Source: Billgrantia tianxiuensis
GTDB taxonomy: Bacteria; Pseudomonadota; Gammaproteobacteria; Pseudomonadales; Halomonadaceae
Length of the DNA: 64,000 nt
Assembly: GCF_009834345.1 (NCBI RefSeq)
Contig: NZ_CP035042.1
Location: 1,612,001 to 1,676,000 of the forward strand
Direction: 5' to 3'
The notes under the pieces were generated by a model. That model saw only the letters and a program-made list of their open reading frames with translations, ran no database searches and was not told the origin of the DNA. Below, in pieces: positions 48,287-58,792 of this stretch (its first letter is position 1; each line of letters opens with the position of its first letter). A program made the translations under genes and the position numbers.

Positions 48287-49332
48287 TCATTCCTGCTTTT
48301 CCAGCCGCCTCAACTGCTGCCAGAGTTCGCTGCGCAGATCCGCCATGCGCGGCGCCTCCCCCTCGTCGAACACCAGCGGGCGGGTCAGGCGCTGGGTGCG
48401 CAGGCCGAGGCGGGCACTGAGCAGGCCTACCCCCATGCCCTGGCCGGCGCGTGCCGAGAGGCGTCCGGCCAGGTTGAGCGAGAGTAGCTCCACGCCGGCC
48501 TCGCTGGCCATCTCGGTGGCGCCGGCAAAGGCCATGTTGTAGAGCACGTTGCGCAGCAGGCGCAGACGGCTGGCGTAGCCCAGTTCCAGCCCGTAAAGAC
48601 GGCAGATGCGGTCGATCATCGCCAGGTTGCGCCACGCCACCAGGAACATGTCGACCAGTGTCAGCGGGCTTACCGCCACCATCACCGCCGTTTCGCCCGC
48701 CATGCGCGAGATCAGCCGTCGGGCCTGGCGGTCGCGCGGGGCGAGCAGGTGATGCGCCAGCAGTTGCTGCACCTCCGCGCCGCCGTGATGCGGCTCCCGG
48801 GCGGCGAGGAAAGCCTGCCAATGGGGATGGTCGTCGTCGAGGCCGAGTTGGCGCTTGAGCACGCAGGCCAGGTCGAGCGCCTCACCGGCACCGGCCTCGG
48901 GTAGCCGAGCCAGCCGGGTGCGCAGGCTGTCGTGGCGCTTCAGCCGGCGCAGGCGCCAGGCCTCGCGCAGCAGTGCCCCGGTACCCAGGGCGATGGCACC
49001 CAGCCCCAGCAGGTGCCAGCCGCCGCTGAGCCAATCTCCACCGAGCAGAGCCTCGGGCAGTTGCATGGCCATTTCGGCCGTGCCCAGCGCGATGCCCCCA
49101 CCGAGCAGGCCGAGCAGCCCCAGCGACGCTTGCGCGGCTTGCCGAGGCTTGCCGCCAGGTCGCGCTCGGCGCGGCTGACCGGGGCCTCCTCCAAGGGGCG
49201 TGTGGGTAGCTGGCTGTCGAAGTCCAGGCGTGGCCGCGGCGACGCCAGGTCCGGCGCGGCCGGTTCATCAAGGGTGAAACGGCGAGCCGGCCGTGGGTCG
49301 TCATCCCGCGGCTCGTCACGGCGGTCGCTCAT
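48287..49332 (-). CDS. ycjF: YcjF-like membrane protein (TIGR01620/DUF697; one frameshift)
   Basis: About 348 residues after correction. A charged N-terminal 70 residues (MSDRRDEPRDDDPRP), two transmembrane segments at about 80-135, a soluble helical part, and DUF697 with RMAGETAVMVAVSPLTLVDM at about 215-235. One base is missing at about 49131-49132 (plus strand); restoring it gives LGKPRQASLGLLGLLGGG. The start overlaps the ycjX stop (ATGA). ycjX-ycjF pairs are conserved in gammaproteobacteria and linked to stress or phage-shock regulons; function unknown. Confidence 0.85.
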
Positions 49333-50720
49333 TGCAGCTTGTCTCCTATCAGCCAGTCGAGGGCAGCATCGAGCCGGATGTGGGGCAGGGCGCCGCCTTC
49401 CCGTGGGGCGGGGCGGAAGGCGCGGAAGTCGAACCCTTGGCGAGCCCAGAACTCGGCTTCGGGCAGCCTGGCCGGGACCTCGCCAGGAAACACCAGTACC
49501 TCTTCCCCCTCCAGGGTCGTGCCGCGTAGTGCCGGGCTGCGCTCGCTCTTGTGATTCACCTCGTGCGCTTCGGTGGCACGTATCGCCGCCAGCGACAGCG
49601 CCTTGACCGGCACGTTGGCGTAGCGTAGGTCCTGCAGCGGCTCGGCCAGCAGGGCCTCGAGCAGGGCGGTCAGGTTGGCGTGCTGCTCCGGGGTGACGTG
49701 GTCGGCCTTGGTTGCCGCGATCGCCAGGCGGTCGATGCGCGGTGTGAACAGCCGCGAGAGCAGGCTGCGCTTGCCGTAATCGAAGCTCTGCATCAGCGTG
49801 GCCAGTGCCTGGGAGAGATCCTCGAAGCGCTCCGGGCCGGCATTCAGTGCACCGAGCACGTCGACCAGCACGATCTGGCGATCGAAACGACGGAAATGGT
49901 CGCGGTAGAAAGGCCGCACGATATGTTGCTGATAGTGGCGAAAGCGGGCCGCCAGGGTGGCATAGACGCTCTCCGATGGCAGCTTGGCCAGGGCCGCTTC
50001 GTCGGCATCCGCCAACGCCGGTAGCGGAAAGAACTGCAGCACCGGAGCGCCTTCCAGGTCGCCCGGCAGCAGGAAGCGGCCCGGCTGCAGGTTGGCGAAG
50101 CCCGCCTCGCGAGCGGCTTGCAGGCTTCTGGCATAGAGCGCGGCGACATCGGCAAGTTCGGCCTCGTTGGCTTCGGCGGCCGGGTCGAGCTTGGCGGCGA
50201 CGTCTTCCCATTCGGCCAGCAGGGCGCGCCGCTGCTCGCCGGCGCCGGCCAGCATGGCGCGACTCCAACCCAGGTAGTCGTGGCCCAGCAGCGGCAGGTC
50301 GAGCAGCCATTCGCCAGGGTAGTCGAACAGGTCGAGGCTGAGTTCCGCGGTTTCGCTGCGCAGCAGGCCGCGCCGCGCCGGGCGGTAGCGGATCGACAGG
50401 CGCAGCTCGCTGATGCCGCGGGTGGGCTCGGGCCAGCGTGGCGGCTCGCTATCGAGTGCCGCCATGGCCTGGTCGTAGGGGAAGCGCGGTACGCCCAGGT
50501 CGGGCTGGCTGACCCTGCGGGCCCCCAGCAGGCGGCCCTGCCGGGCCGCCGGCATCAGGTCGAGCCGGGCCTCGAGGCCGGCATGGCGCAGCTGGTTTAC
50601 CAGCGAAGTGAGAAAGGCGGTCTTGCCCGAACGAGAGAGCCCGGTGACCGCCAGGCGCAGCTGGCGGTCGCGGCCGCGTTCGATCAGGTCGGTCAGCTCC
50701 CGGGTGAGCGACTGGCGCAT
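49329..50720 (-). CDS. ycjX: YcjX-family P-loop NTPase
   Basis: 463 residues. P-loop VTGLSRSGKTAFLTSLVNQL at residue 26 and a switch-type LDLFDYPGEWLLDLPLL near residue 130 identify the DUF463/YcjX GTPase-like family; the C-terminal end (PHIRLDAALDWLIGDKLQ) is characteristic. Pairs with the membrane protein YcjF through a 4-bp overlap, suggesting a membrane-associated NTPase complex. Confidence 0.93.
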   Translation of the reverse strand: MRQSLTRELTDLIERGRDRQLRLAVTGLSRSGKTAFLTSLVNQLRHAGLEARLDLMPAARQGRLLGARRVSQPDLGVPRFPYDQAMAALDSEPPRWPEPTRGISELRLSIRYRPARRGLLRSETAELSLDLFDYPGEWLLDLPLLGHDYLGWSRAMLAGAGEQRRALLAEWEDVAAKLDPAAEANEAELADVAALYARSLQAAREAGFANLQPGRFLLPGDLEGAPVLQFFPLPALADADEAALAKLPSESVYATLAARFRHYQQHIVRPFYRDHFRRFDRQIVLVDVLGALNAGPERFEDLSQALATLMQSFDYGKRSLLSRLFTPRIDRLAIAATKADHVTPEQHANLTALLEALLAEPLQDLRYANVPVKALSLAAIRATEAHEVNHKSERSPALRGTTLEGEEVLVFPGEVPARLPEAEFWARQGFDFRAFRPAPREGGALPHIRLDAALDWLIGDKLQ

Positions 50721-50746
50721 CGGCGAGGAATCCCTTCACAGCAGTG

Positions 50747-51925
50747 TCAGCCGCTAATGTGAGGGTCTTGGCGGCGTCTGGCAAGGCGCTGCCAGGCCAA
50801 TAGCGCAATGGGCACCAACGACAGCGGCACCAGCAGGGCGTTGAGCAGTGTCCACCCGAGCAGGTCGACCAGCGGGCCGGCCAGCAGGGCGGTGATGGCC
50901 ACGGTGGAGAAGACCAGGAATTCGTTGGCGGCCTGGGTGCGGGCCTTCTCCGCCGGACGGTAGGCCTCGGTGAGCAATCCAGTGGCGGGCAGGAAGGTGA
51001 AGTTCCAGCCCAGCCCGAGCAGGATTAGGGCGAAATAAAAGCCCGCCACGCCAGCCTCGATCTGGGCGGCCAGGCCGCTGGCCGCCAGCAGCACGCAGCC
51101 TGCGGCGATCATGCGTGGTGCGCCGAAACGCGCCGTCAGGTGGCCGGTGGCGAACGAGGGCAGGAACATGGCCAGCACGTGCCACTGGATCGTGGTGGCG
51201 ACGTGATCGAAGTGGTGGCCGGCGCTGGACATCGCCAGTGGGGTGGCGGTCATCGCCAGGTTCATCACGCCATAGCCGATCAGCGCCGCGAGTACTGCCA
51301 CCACGAACACCGGCTGGCGCACGATCTCACCGAGCGGTCGCGGCTGGCCCTCGCCATGGGTCTTCTCGGGGGGCGGCAGCCGGGTGGCCAGCAGCACCAG
51401 CAGGGCCACCAGGTAGAGTGCCCCCAGGCCGAGAAAGCTGCCGAGAAAGGGCGTGACGGCCGCTTCGCGACTGATGCGGGCCAGCCAAGGACCGAAGAAG
51501 GCAGCCAGCACGCCGCCGCCCATGACCAGACCGATGGCGCGGTCGCGCAGCGCCAGCGGTGCCGCTTCCACCGCGGCGAAGCGATACAACTGGCCGAACC
51601 CGATGCCGATGCCGATCAGCCAGGTGCCCAACATGAACAGAGAGAAGGCCTCGCTGACCAGTGCCTGGGCGGCCACGACCACGCCGGCTAGCCCCAGCAG
51701 GTTGCCCAGCAGGAAGCCGCGCTTGCGCCCCAGGCGCGCCATGATCAGTGAAGCGGGAATGGTGGCGCACATCAGCCCCAGCCACTGGGTGGCAACCGGC
51801 GCCGTGGACCAGGCCGGGTCGGGAGCGAGTCGCGCGCCGATCAGCGGCGAGACCGCGATCAGCAGGATGTTACCGCTCACCAGCAGCGCCTGGCACAGCG
51901 ACAGCAGCATCACATTGAAAGGCAT
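50747..51925 (-). CDS. MFS transporter
   Basis: 392 residues with twelve predicted transmembrane helices. The loop 2-3 motif MARLGRKRGFLLGNLLG and its second-half relic ARFGAPRMIAAGCVL are standard MFS features. Substrate unknown, a drug or metabolite exporter being most likely. It lies 28 bp downstream of, and co-directional with, a GlxA-type regulator gene, which may control it. Confidence 0.88.
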   Translation of the reverse strand: MPFNVMLLSLCQALLVSGNILLIAVSPLIGARLAPDPAWSTAPVATQWLGLMCATIPASLIMARLGRKRGFLLGNLLGLAGVVVAAQALVSEAFSLFMLGTWLIGIGIGFGQLYRFAAVEAAPLALRDRAIGLVMGGGVLAAFFGPWLARISREAAVTPFLGSFLGLGALYLVALLVLLATRLPPPEKTHGEGQPRPLGEIVRQPVFVVAVLAALIGYGVMNLAMTATPLAMSSAGHHFDHVATTIQWHVLAMFLPSFATGHLTARFGAPRMIAAGCVLLAASGLAAQIEAGVAGFYFALILLGLGWNFTFLPATGLLTEAYRPAEKARTQAANEFLVFSTVAITALLAGPLVDLLGWTLLNALLVPLSLVPIALLAWQRLARRRQDPHISG

Positions 51926-51953
51926 GGCGATCTCCGGGGTATCGGCCTAACGG

Positions 51954-52951
51954 TCAAGAGAAAGAGGGAGTGGAAGCCTGGCCCTTGGGGCCGAAGCGCT
52001 GGTAGTACAGTGTGGGGGAAACGCCGTAATGGCGTTGGAACAGACGCCTCAACTGCTCCGCCCCGCCTAGTTGCCACTGTTGTGCCAGGCGCTCCAGCGG
52101 CGGTTGCCGTTCGCTGGCCAGCAGTGCCTGGCGGGCCTGTTCCAAGCGCAATCGGGTCAGATAGGCGCCTGGTGTCGTCGCAAGCTGCTGGCGAAACAGC
52201 CGCGAAAGGTGGCGCGGCGTGACGCCGAGCGAATCGGCCAGCGTTTCCACCCGGTGCGGCGCGGCAGGGTCGGCGTGGATCCGGTCGAGCAGTTTTCGCA
52301 GCGCACCCTGGGCGCGGTTCTGGCTGCGCAGCACTTCACTGAACTGGGATTGCCCCCGGGACGACGCAGGAACAGCACCAGCTCGCGGGCGACCTGGCCG
52401 GCCAGGGCACTGCCGTGGTCTGCTTCGAGCAATGACAGGGCCAGGTCGATGCCGGCCGTGACCCCGGCACTGGTGAAATGCCCGCCTGACTCGACGTAGA
52501 GCGCATCCGGCACCACGCGAACCCTGGGATAGTCGCTGGCCAACTGGGCGCAGTGTCGCCAGTGGGTGGTGGCTTGGCGTTCATCCAGCAGGCCGGCCGC
52601 GGCGAGCAGGAAGGCGCCGGTGCAGATCGAGCCCAAGCGACGAACCTGGCCGGCCTGGTCGTGCAGGGCTGTGAGAAGCTCCGCACGCTGGCGCTGGAGC
52701 GTGACACCACGTCCTCCAGCGACGAGCAGCGTATCCACCGGGCCAAGCGCCGATATGTCACGCCAAGCCGTGTCGGCCAGCAGCGGCAGACCGCTATTGG
52801 TCGCTACGCTGCCCGGCGCATCGGCGGCTAGGTGCAAGCGATAGAGGCAACTGCCGCTGAGATCGTTGGCCGAGGCGAAGACCTGCCATGGACCGCTGAC
52901 ATCCAGCAATTGGCAGTCTGGATAGGCGAGGATGACGACGGTGCGCGACAT
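51954..52951 (-). CDS. GlxA-family transcriptional regulator (DJ-1/PfpI plus AraC domains; one frameshift)
   Basis: About 332 residues after correction. The N-terminal DJ-1/PfpI-like domain (VVILAYPDCQLLDVSGPWQV at the start; the nucleophile-elbow-like CTGAFLLAAAG near residue 110) is followed by an AraC-type double helix-turn-helix (LADSLGVTPRHLSRLFR; EQLRRLFQRHYGVSP). The frame breaks at the CCCCC run at 52353-52357 (plus strand); one restored base gives RRPGGQSQFSEVLRSQ, the usual linker. Probably regulates the co-directional MFS gene. Confidence 0.9.
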
Positions 52952-53048
52952 GACGCCCCCTGCAATGAGCTGTCATGTCAGTCTCCACCGAACACGAGAT
53001 GTCCGCAATGACCGATACCCCACCGATCAGGACATTTCTTCGGTCGCT

Positions 53049-53240
53049 TCATCCAGCCAGCAGCCATTGGGCCCAGATCGGCGTGGTGGCAACGAGGAAA
53101 CCGAATCCAGCCAGGGCATAGCCCGGCCAGCGCTTTTGCTGATGCTTCGCCCTGCGTTGGGCAAGGGTCAGGCCGGCCAGGCAGATGACCAGCCCGACGA
53201 GATTGAAGACGAAGGTGAACATGCCGAGCATGGGCGTCAT
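53049..53240 (-). CDS. Small two-helix membrane protein
   Basis: 63 residues starting MTPMLGMFTFVF. Two hydrophobic segments (about 5-27 and 41-62) flank a basic loop AQRRAKHQQKRW, giving a hairpin topology. GGGAGA precedes the ATG. No family recognised. Confidence 0.6.
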   Translation of the reverse strand: MTPMLGMFTFVFNLVGLVICLAGLTLAQRRAKHQQKRWPGYALAGFGFLVATTPIWAQWLLAG

Positions 53241-53321
53241 GGCGTCTCCCGTGGCAACCGAGGGTGAAAAATTCGCAACCCAAGTCCATGATATCAGGAG
53301 CGTAAACGACGAGGACATGAC

Positions 53322-53876
53322 ATGAACGGGAAGTTGCCTGACCGAGATGAGGTGATTGCCTTCTGGTTCGACGAGCTCGAGCCCGCCCAGTGGTTTCGCA
53401 AGGATACCGAGCTTGATGGGGTGATCCGCGCACGCTTCGGTGCGCTGCACGATGCAGCAGCGGCGGGGGAGCTGTGGCAATGGCGCGATACTCCGCAGGG
53501 GCGGCTGGCGGAGATTCTGGTGCTCGACCAGTTCTCGCGCAATCTCTACCGCGACGATCCGCGCGCCTTCGCCCAGGACGCCATGGCGCTAGTGCTGGCC
53601 CAAGAGACCGTGGCGCAGTGCTACGACCGCGAGTTGGAGATCGGCTGGCGCCGCTTCCTCTACATGCCCTACATGCACAGCGAGTCGCTCGCGATTCACG
53701 ACGAGGCGTTGCGTCTATTCGACCAGCCCGGGCTCGAGGACAACCTGCGCTACGAGCACCTGCATCGCGACATCCTGTTGCGCTTTGGCCGCTACCCGCA
53801 CCGCAATGCCATTCTGAACCGGGAGTCGAGCGAGGAGGAACTGGCGTTCCTGCAACAGCCCGGCTCGTCGTTCTGA
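53322..53876 (+). CDS. DUF924 family protein
   Basis: 184 residues, all-helical TPR-like DUF924 fold. Family hallmarks are the opening VIAFWFDELEPAQWFRKD, LAEILVLDQFSRNLYRDD near residue 65 and the MPYMHSESL motif near 118. Function unknown in this family; cytoplasmic. Intact. Confidence 0.9.
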   Translation: MNGKLPDRDEVIAFWFDELEPAQWFRKDTELDGVIRARFGALHDAAAAGELWQWRDTPQGRLAEILVLDQFSRNLYRDDPRAFAQDAMALVLAQETVAQCYDRELEIGWRRFLYMPYMHSESLAIHDEALRLFDQPGLEDNLRYEHLHRDILLRFGRYPHRNAILNRESSEEELAFLQQPGSSF

Positions 53877-53962
53877 GCTACCCTTTGCAGGCAAGCTGCG
53901 CTCAGGCACTATCAAGGTGCCCCAATCGGGACCGAATCGATCAAAGGGAGAGGAGAGACGAC

Positions 53963-54204
53963 ATGGGACTTATCGCCTGGCTGATCATTGGCGGGCTGGC
54001 AGGCTGGATTGCCGGTAACATCATGCGCGGCGGCGGCTTCGGCATTCTGCCCAACATCGGCGTGGGCATCGTGGGGCGGTGATCGGCGGTTTCCTGTTCC
54101 GCCTGCTGGGGCTCCAGGCCGGCGGATTCATCGGCTCGCTGGTCACGGCTACTGTCGGCGCGGTGGTGCTACTGTGGATTATCTCCAAGATTCGACAGTC
54201 CTAG
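53963..54204 (+). CDS. GlsB/YeaQ/YmgE family stress membrane protein (one frameshift)
   Basis: About 80 residues after correction. Three hydrophobic Gly-rich segments, starting MGLIAWLIIGGLAGWIAG, are characteristic of the transglycosylase-associated small membrane proteins induced by stress. One G is missing from the GGGG run at 54073-54076; restoring it gives GVGIVGAVIGGFLF. Ribosome site GGGAGAGGAGAG. Confidence 0.88.
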
Positions 54205-54220
54205 CCTCGTTGGCGTGAGA

Positions 54221-54254
54221 CGAATCGGCCCGGGCAGTTGCCCGGGCCGATTCG
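54221..54254. terminator. Bidirectional hairpin terminator
   Basis: A perfect 16-bp stem CGAATCGGCCCGGGCA / TGCCCGGGCCGATTCG with a 2-base loop, between convergent genes. Confidence 0.75.
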
Positions 54255-54293
54255 TTCGTGCCGTATGGAGCGGTGAAACCCTCTGAACTCAAC

Positions 54294-54977
54294 CTAGAAG
54301 GTGTAGCTCACGCCTACCACCGCCACCGGGTAGACCGGCCATTTCTCGGCCTCGTTCTCGAGCCGCTGCTCCTCCTGGCGGATCTCTTGGCGCAACTGGG
54401 CCGAGAGCGGATTGTCCTCGTGCTCGAACCCTCGTGAAGTTCTCAGGGAAACGTCTGGATCGGTGGGGATCACACCGACTTCGGCAAAGACCCCGAAGCC
54501 GCTGCGATGCGACTGACGCCAGCCTACTCCAGCGTAGGGCTGGATGCCGTCGGCCAGGGTAACCGTACCGTTGAGGGTGCCGAGCGCATCGGCTGGATAC
54601 TCTTGGCCATTGAACTGATAGGTCGAATTGCGTGGCCGGCCCACTACGTCGGCTTCGATATCGGGCAGCATGAGGCCGGCGCTGAGAAAGAAGCCACCAG
54701 CGAAAGGGTAGTAGTCCAACGTCAGCTTGCTTGCCGCCAGGCTGACGTCGCCATCGTAGTGAACGTCATCGGTGCTGTAATCGGTGTTCCACTCCAGCCC
54801 GCCGGTATAGCGCGCGGAAACGCCAAGGCGATCATTGAATCGCCAGGCCAGGTCGGCACCCACGCCGGTGGTGCCGGCAACGGCACCCAGCGTCATTCGG
54901 GTGTCCTGGGCGTGTGCCTGGGCCGTGCCGAGCAGGCACAGGGTGGCGATCAGGCCGGTGGCCGTCATCCTTTTCAT
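54294..54977 (-). CDS. Outer-membrane beta-barrel protein
   Basis: 227 residues with a Sec signal peptide (KRMTATGLIATLCLLGTAQA, cut after AHA). The mature part alternates hydrophobic residues in barrel strands (GVGADLAWRFNDRLGVSARY, GIQPYAGVGWRQS) and ends in a C-terminal aromatic, VGVSYTF, the BAM recognition signature. A charged Glu/Gln-rich helix near residues 190-210 would be an external loop. Family and function not recognised; similar barrels occur as singletons in halophiles. Confidence 0.8.
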   Translation of the reverse strand: MKRMTATGLIATLCLLGTAQAHAQDTRMTLGAVAGTTGVGADLAWRFNDRLGVSARYTGGLEWNTDYSTDDVHYDGDVSLAASKLTLDYYPFAGGFFLSAGLMLPDIEADVVGRPRNSTYQFNGQEYPADALGTLNGTVTLADGIQPYAGVGWRQSHRSGFGVFAEVGVIPTDPDVSLRTSRGFEHEDNPLSAQLRQEIRQEEQRLENEAEKWPVYPVAVVGVSYTF

Positions 54978-55237
54978 CGACTTACTCCTCGGTTTGCCAT
55001 CGTTCGCGCTGGTGCGCCGCCTCGTTCAGCCCCCCAGTATCGACTGGCAATGGGGCGATCTTAAGCCGATAAATGTTTCCTTTTGTATTGATAGTCTGCG
55101 CTGATTGGCGGCCGGGTGAGGCAGGACTACCTTGTCAGGCGTGACCGCAAAAAAGCATCCGTCGGGCTGCAAGGCCGGAGGCGGAGTTCGTCTACGCAGG
55201 AAGAGGATGGAACGACACCGCACATAAGGAGCCGAGC

Positions 55238-57387
55238 ATGGCGAACAACCCCCACACCACGTCCAATAGAGGCAAACCCAACGATACCGACGTCAAGACC
55301 ACCGAACACAGCAAGACGGAACACCTGGAGAAGTACCGCAGTGATGCCAAGGGGCACGACCTGCGCACCAATCACGGTACGCGCATCGCCGACAATCACA
55401 ATTCGCTAAAGGCGGGCGAGCGGGGGCCGACGCTGCTCGAGGACTTCATCTTTCGCGAGAAGCTCAACCACTTCGACAACGAGCGCATCCCCGAGCGCAT
55501 CGTGCACGCCCGCGGCGCGGCAGCGCACGGTTACTTCCAGCCCTACGACAACGCCGCCCAGTACTCCAAGGCGGGGCTGTTCCAGGATCCCGGCAAGAAG
55601 ACGCCGGTATTCGTGCGTTTCTCCACCGTCCAAGGGCGCGCGGTTCCAACGACACCGTGCGTGACGTACGCGGCTTCGCCACCAAGTTCTATACCGACGA
55701 AGGCAACTGGGACCTGGTGGCCAATAATATGCCGGTGTTCTTCATTCAGGATGCGATCAAGTTCCCCGACTTCGTCCATGCGGTGAAGCCCGAGCCGCAC
55801 AACGAGATCCCCCAAGGGCAATCGGCCCACGACACCTTCTGGGACTTCGTCTCGCTGATGCCGGAGTCGACTCACATGGTGCTGTGGACCATGTCCGACC
55901 GTGCCTTTCCGCGCCACTATCGCAACATGGAGGGCTTCGGCGTGCATACCTTTCGCCTGATCGACAGGCAGGGCAAGGCGCGCTTCGTGAAGTTTCACTG
56001 GAAGCCGCTGGCCGGCACCTGCTCGCTGATCTGGGACGAGGCGCAGAAGCTCTGGGGCCGCGATCCGGACTTCAACCGCCGCATGATGTGGGAAGACATC
56101 GAGAACGGCGACTTTCTGGAATACGAGTTCGGCATCCAGGTGGTTGAGGAGGAGGACGAGCATAAGTTCGATTTCGACCTGCTCGACCCGACCAAGCTCA
56201 TCCCCGAAGAGCTGGTGCCGGTCATACCGATCGGCAAGATGGTGCTCAATCGCAACCCGGACAACTTTTTCGCCGAGACCGAGCAGGTCGCCTTCAACCC
56301 CGCGCATATCGTGCCGGGCATCGACTTCAGCAACGATCCATTGCTGCAGGGGCGGCTGTTCTCCTATCTCGATACCCAGATGCTGCGCCTGGGAGGGCCC
56401 AACTTCCACGAGATCCCGATCAACCAGCCGGTGTGCCCGTTCCACAACAACCAGCGCGATTCGATGCACCGCCAGACCATCAACAAGGGGCAGGCCTCGT
56501 ACGAGCCCAACTCCATCGATGGCGGTTGGCCCAGCGAGACCCCGGCGGGGCCGGAGAACGGCGGTTTCGAGTCTTATCAGGAGCGTATCGATGCGCGCAA
56601 GATTCGCGCCCGCAGCCCTTCGTTCGGCGACCACTACTCCCAGGCCACGCTGTTCTGGAACAGCCAGACCGAGGTCGAGAAGGAGCACATCATCGCCGCC
56701 TACACCTTCGAACTCTCCAAGGTGCAGCGCCCCTGGATCCGCGAGCGAGTAATCACGGAGATCCTGCCCAATATCGATCTCGAGCTGGCCCGCCGGGTCG
56801 GCGAGAATCACGGCATCGAGGCGCCGAGCCAGAAGCCCGCGCCCGTCGAGGAGCTGGGCACGAGTTCGCAGCTGGAGTCCCCGGCCCTGAGCCTGATGGC
56901 GCGATTGCCGGGCAACATCCAGTATCGCAAGGTGGCGATCCTGGTCGCCGATGGGGTCGATGGCGATCAGGTCGAGGCGCTCAAGCAGAAGCTCGAGGTC
57001 GAAGGTGCCCAAGGAATGATAATCGCGCCGAGCATGGCACCGGTAACGGCGGCTGGCGGCAAGAGCGTGACGCCCGATGCCATGCTCAATGGCATGCCCT
57101 CGGTGGCGGTGGATGCGGTGGTCGTGCCCGGCGGCAGCGACAGCGTGAACGCATTGGCCCAATCGGGGCAGGGGCGTTACTACGTGCAGGAGGCCTACAA
57201 GCACCTCAAGGCGATCGCCGCCGTGGGCGAGGGCAAGATGCTGCTGGATGCGGCGGACGTGCCCACCGGTGAGGAAGGCGTGTTGACCGGTGCCAAGGTA
57301 GATGACGTATTCACGCCGCTGCGCGAGGCCATGGGGCAGCATCGGGTGTGGGCTCGCGACGCAAAAGCGAATGATATGCCAGCCTGA
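55238..57387 (+). CDS. katE: Large-subunit catalase HPII (one frameshift)
   Basis: Monofunctional heme catalase of clade 2, about 716 residues after correction. The N-terminal part has the catalytic histidine region [14 protein letters not shown] and the asparagine region [16 protein letters not shown]. The proximal heme tyrosine is in [14 protein letters not shown] near residue 385. A C-terminal flavodoxin/class-I-amidotransferase-like domain ([17 protein letters not shown] to the end) marks the large HPII type. One C is missing at about 55637; restoring it gives the invariant [23 protein letters not shown] precedes ATG 55238. Confidence 0.95.
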
Positions 57388-57418
57388 TAGCCTATAGCGC
57401 TCGACAACACTCGTAAAA

Positions 57419-57455
57419 ACGCCCGCCGGCATCGACTGCCGGCGGGCGTATTTTA
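57419..57455. terminator. Bidirectional terminator between katE and gabT
   Basis: A 13-bp perfect stem ACGCCCGCCGGCA / TGCCGGCGGGCGT, flanked by AAAA on the left and ATTTTA on the right, between convergent stop codons. Confidence 0.9.
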
Positions 57456-57466
57456 CTGCATGCAGA

Positions 57467-58759
57467 TCAGGCGGTGGCCTTGCTGCCGACCAGCTCCTTG
57501 AGCGCGGCTTCGACGATGTCCAGGCCTTCCTCGAGGATCTCGTCCTCGATGGTCACCGGCATCAGGAAGCGGATGGTGTTGCCGTAGAGGCCGCAGGAGA
57601 GCAGGATCAGCCCCTTCTCGCGAGCCTTCTTGCACAGCGCGGCGGCCAGGTCGGCGTCGGGCGTGTGTTTGCTCTTGTCCGATACCAGGTCGATAGCCGC
57701 CATGGCGCCCATGTTGCGGGCGTTGTCGACGCAATCGAAGTCGCTCTGCCACTGGCTGAAGCGCTTGGCCAGCTTGTCGCCCAGGGCCATGCTCTTCTCG
57801 AGGATGTTCTCTTCCTCGAACACGTCGAGTACCGCCAGGGTGGCGGCGCAGGAGAGCGGGTTGCCGGTATAGGTGCCGCCCAGCGAGTTGGGGCCCGAGG
57901 CGTCCATGACCTTGTCGGTACCCACCACGGCGGAAATCGGCATGCCGTCGGCCATGCTCTTGGCCATGGTGATGATGTCCGGCTCGACACCGCTGTGCTC
58001 GATGGCGAACAGCTTGCCGGTACGTCCGAAGCCCGACTGCACCTCGTCGACGATCATCAGCATGCCGTGTTCATCGCAGATTTCGCGGATCGCCTTGAGG
58101 AAGCTGGCCGGGGCCGGGTAGAAGCCGCCTTCGCCGAGGACCGGCTCGAGCACGATGGCGGCAGTATCGCGGGGGTTGGCGTCGGTCTTGATCGCCATCT
58201 TCAGGCCGCGAATCGCCTCGTCCTCGCTGACACCGTGATAGGGCACCGGGTAGGGGGCACGGAAGACGTTGCCCGGCATGCTGCCGAAGTCGGCGGCGTA
58301 GGGCGCGACCTTGCCGTTCATGGCCATGGTCATGAAGGTGCGGCCGTGATAGCCGCCATCGAAGCAGATCACGTTGTTCTTGCCGGTGGCGGCGCGGGCG
58401 ATCTTCACCGCGTTTTCCAGCGCCTCGGCGCCAGAGTTGGCCAGCATTACCTTGGCGTGGCCACGTACGGGCGTGACCTGGCTCAGACGCTCGGCCACCT
58501 TGACGTAACCCTCGTAGGGCATCACGGTCTGGCAGGTGTGCATCACCTTGTCGAGCTGGGCCTTCACCGCCTCGACCACCTTGGGGTGACGGTGGCCGAC
58601 GTTGAGCACGCCGATGCCGCCGGCAAAGTCGATGATTCGGTTGCCGTCGGCGTCCCAGATCAGCGCGTTCTCGGCGCGGTCGGCGAACTGGGTGGCGGGG
58701 CTGGCGGCGCCATTAGCCACGTAGCGTTGCTTGAGTTCGTTGAGCTGTGCGTTGTTCAT
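57467..58759 (-). CDS. gabT: 4-aminobutyrate aminotransferase
   Basis: A 430-residue class-III PLP aminotransferase converting GABA and 2-oxoglutarate to succinate semialdehyde and glutamate. Signature regions: FAGGIGVLNVGHRHPKVV, the SGAEALENAVKIAR cofactor loop, DEVQSGFGRTGKLFA with the PLP aspartate, and the Schiff-base lysine in ITMAKSMADGMP. Located 33 bases after gabD in the same transcript; the pair completes the GABA shunt into succinate. Confidence 0.95.
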   Translation of the reverse strand: MNNAQLNELKQRYVANGAASPATQFADRAENALIWDADGNRIIDFAGGIGVLNVGHRHPKVVEAVKAQLDKVMHTCQTVMPYEGYVKVAERLSQVTPVRGHAKVMLANSGAEALENAVKIARAATGKNNVICFDGGYHGRTFMTMAMNGKVAPYAADFGSMPGNVFRAPYPVPYHGVSEDEAIRGLKMAIKTDANPRDTAAIVLEPVLGEGGFYPAPASFLKAIREICDEHGMLMIVDEVQSGFGRTGKLFAIEHSGVEPDIITMAKSMADGMPISAVVGTDKVMDASGPNSLGGTYTGNPLSCAATLAVLDVFEEENILEKSMALGDKLAKRFSQWQSDFDCVDNARNMGAMAAIDLVSDKSKHTPDADLAAALCKKAREKGLILLSCGLYGNTIRFLMPVTIEDEILEEGLDIVEAALKELVGSKATA

Positions 58760-58792
58760 CTTGCCTCCCTTCTGCTTGGACGTTGCGGGCGA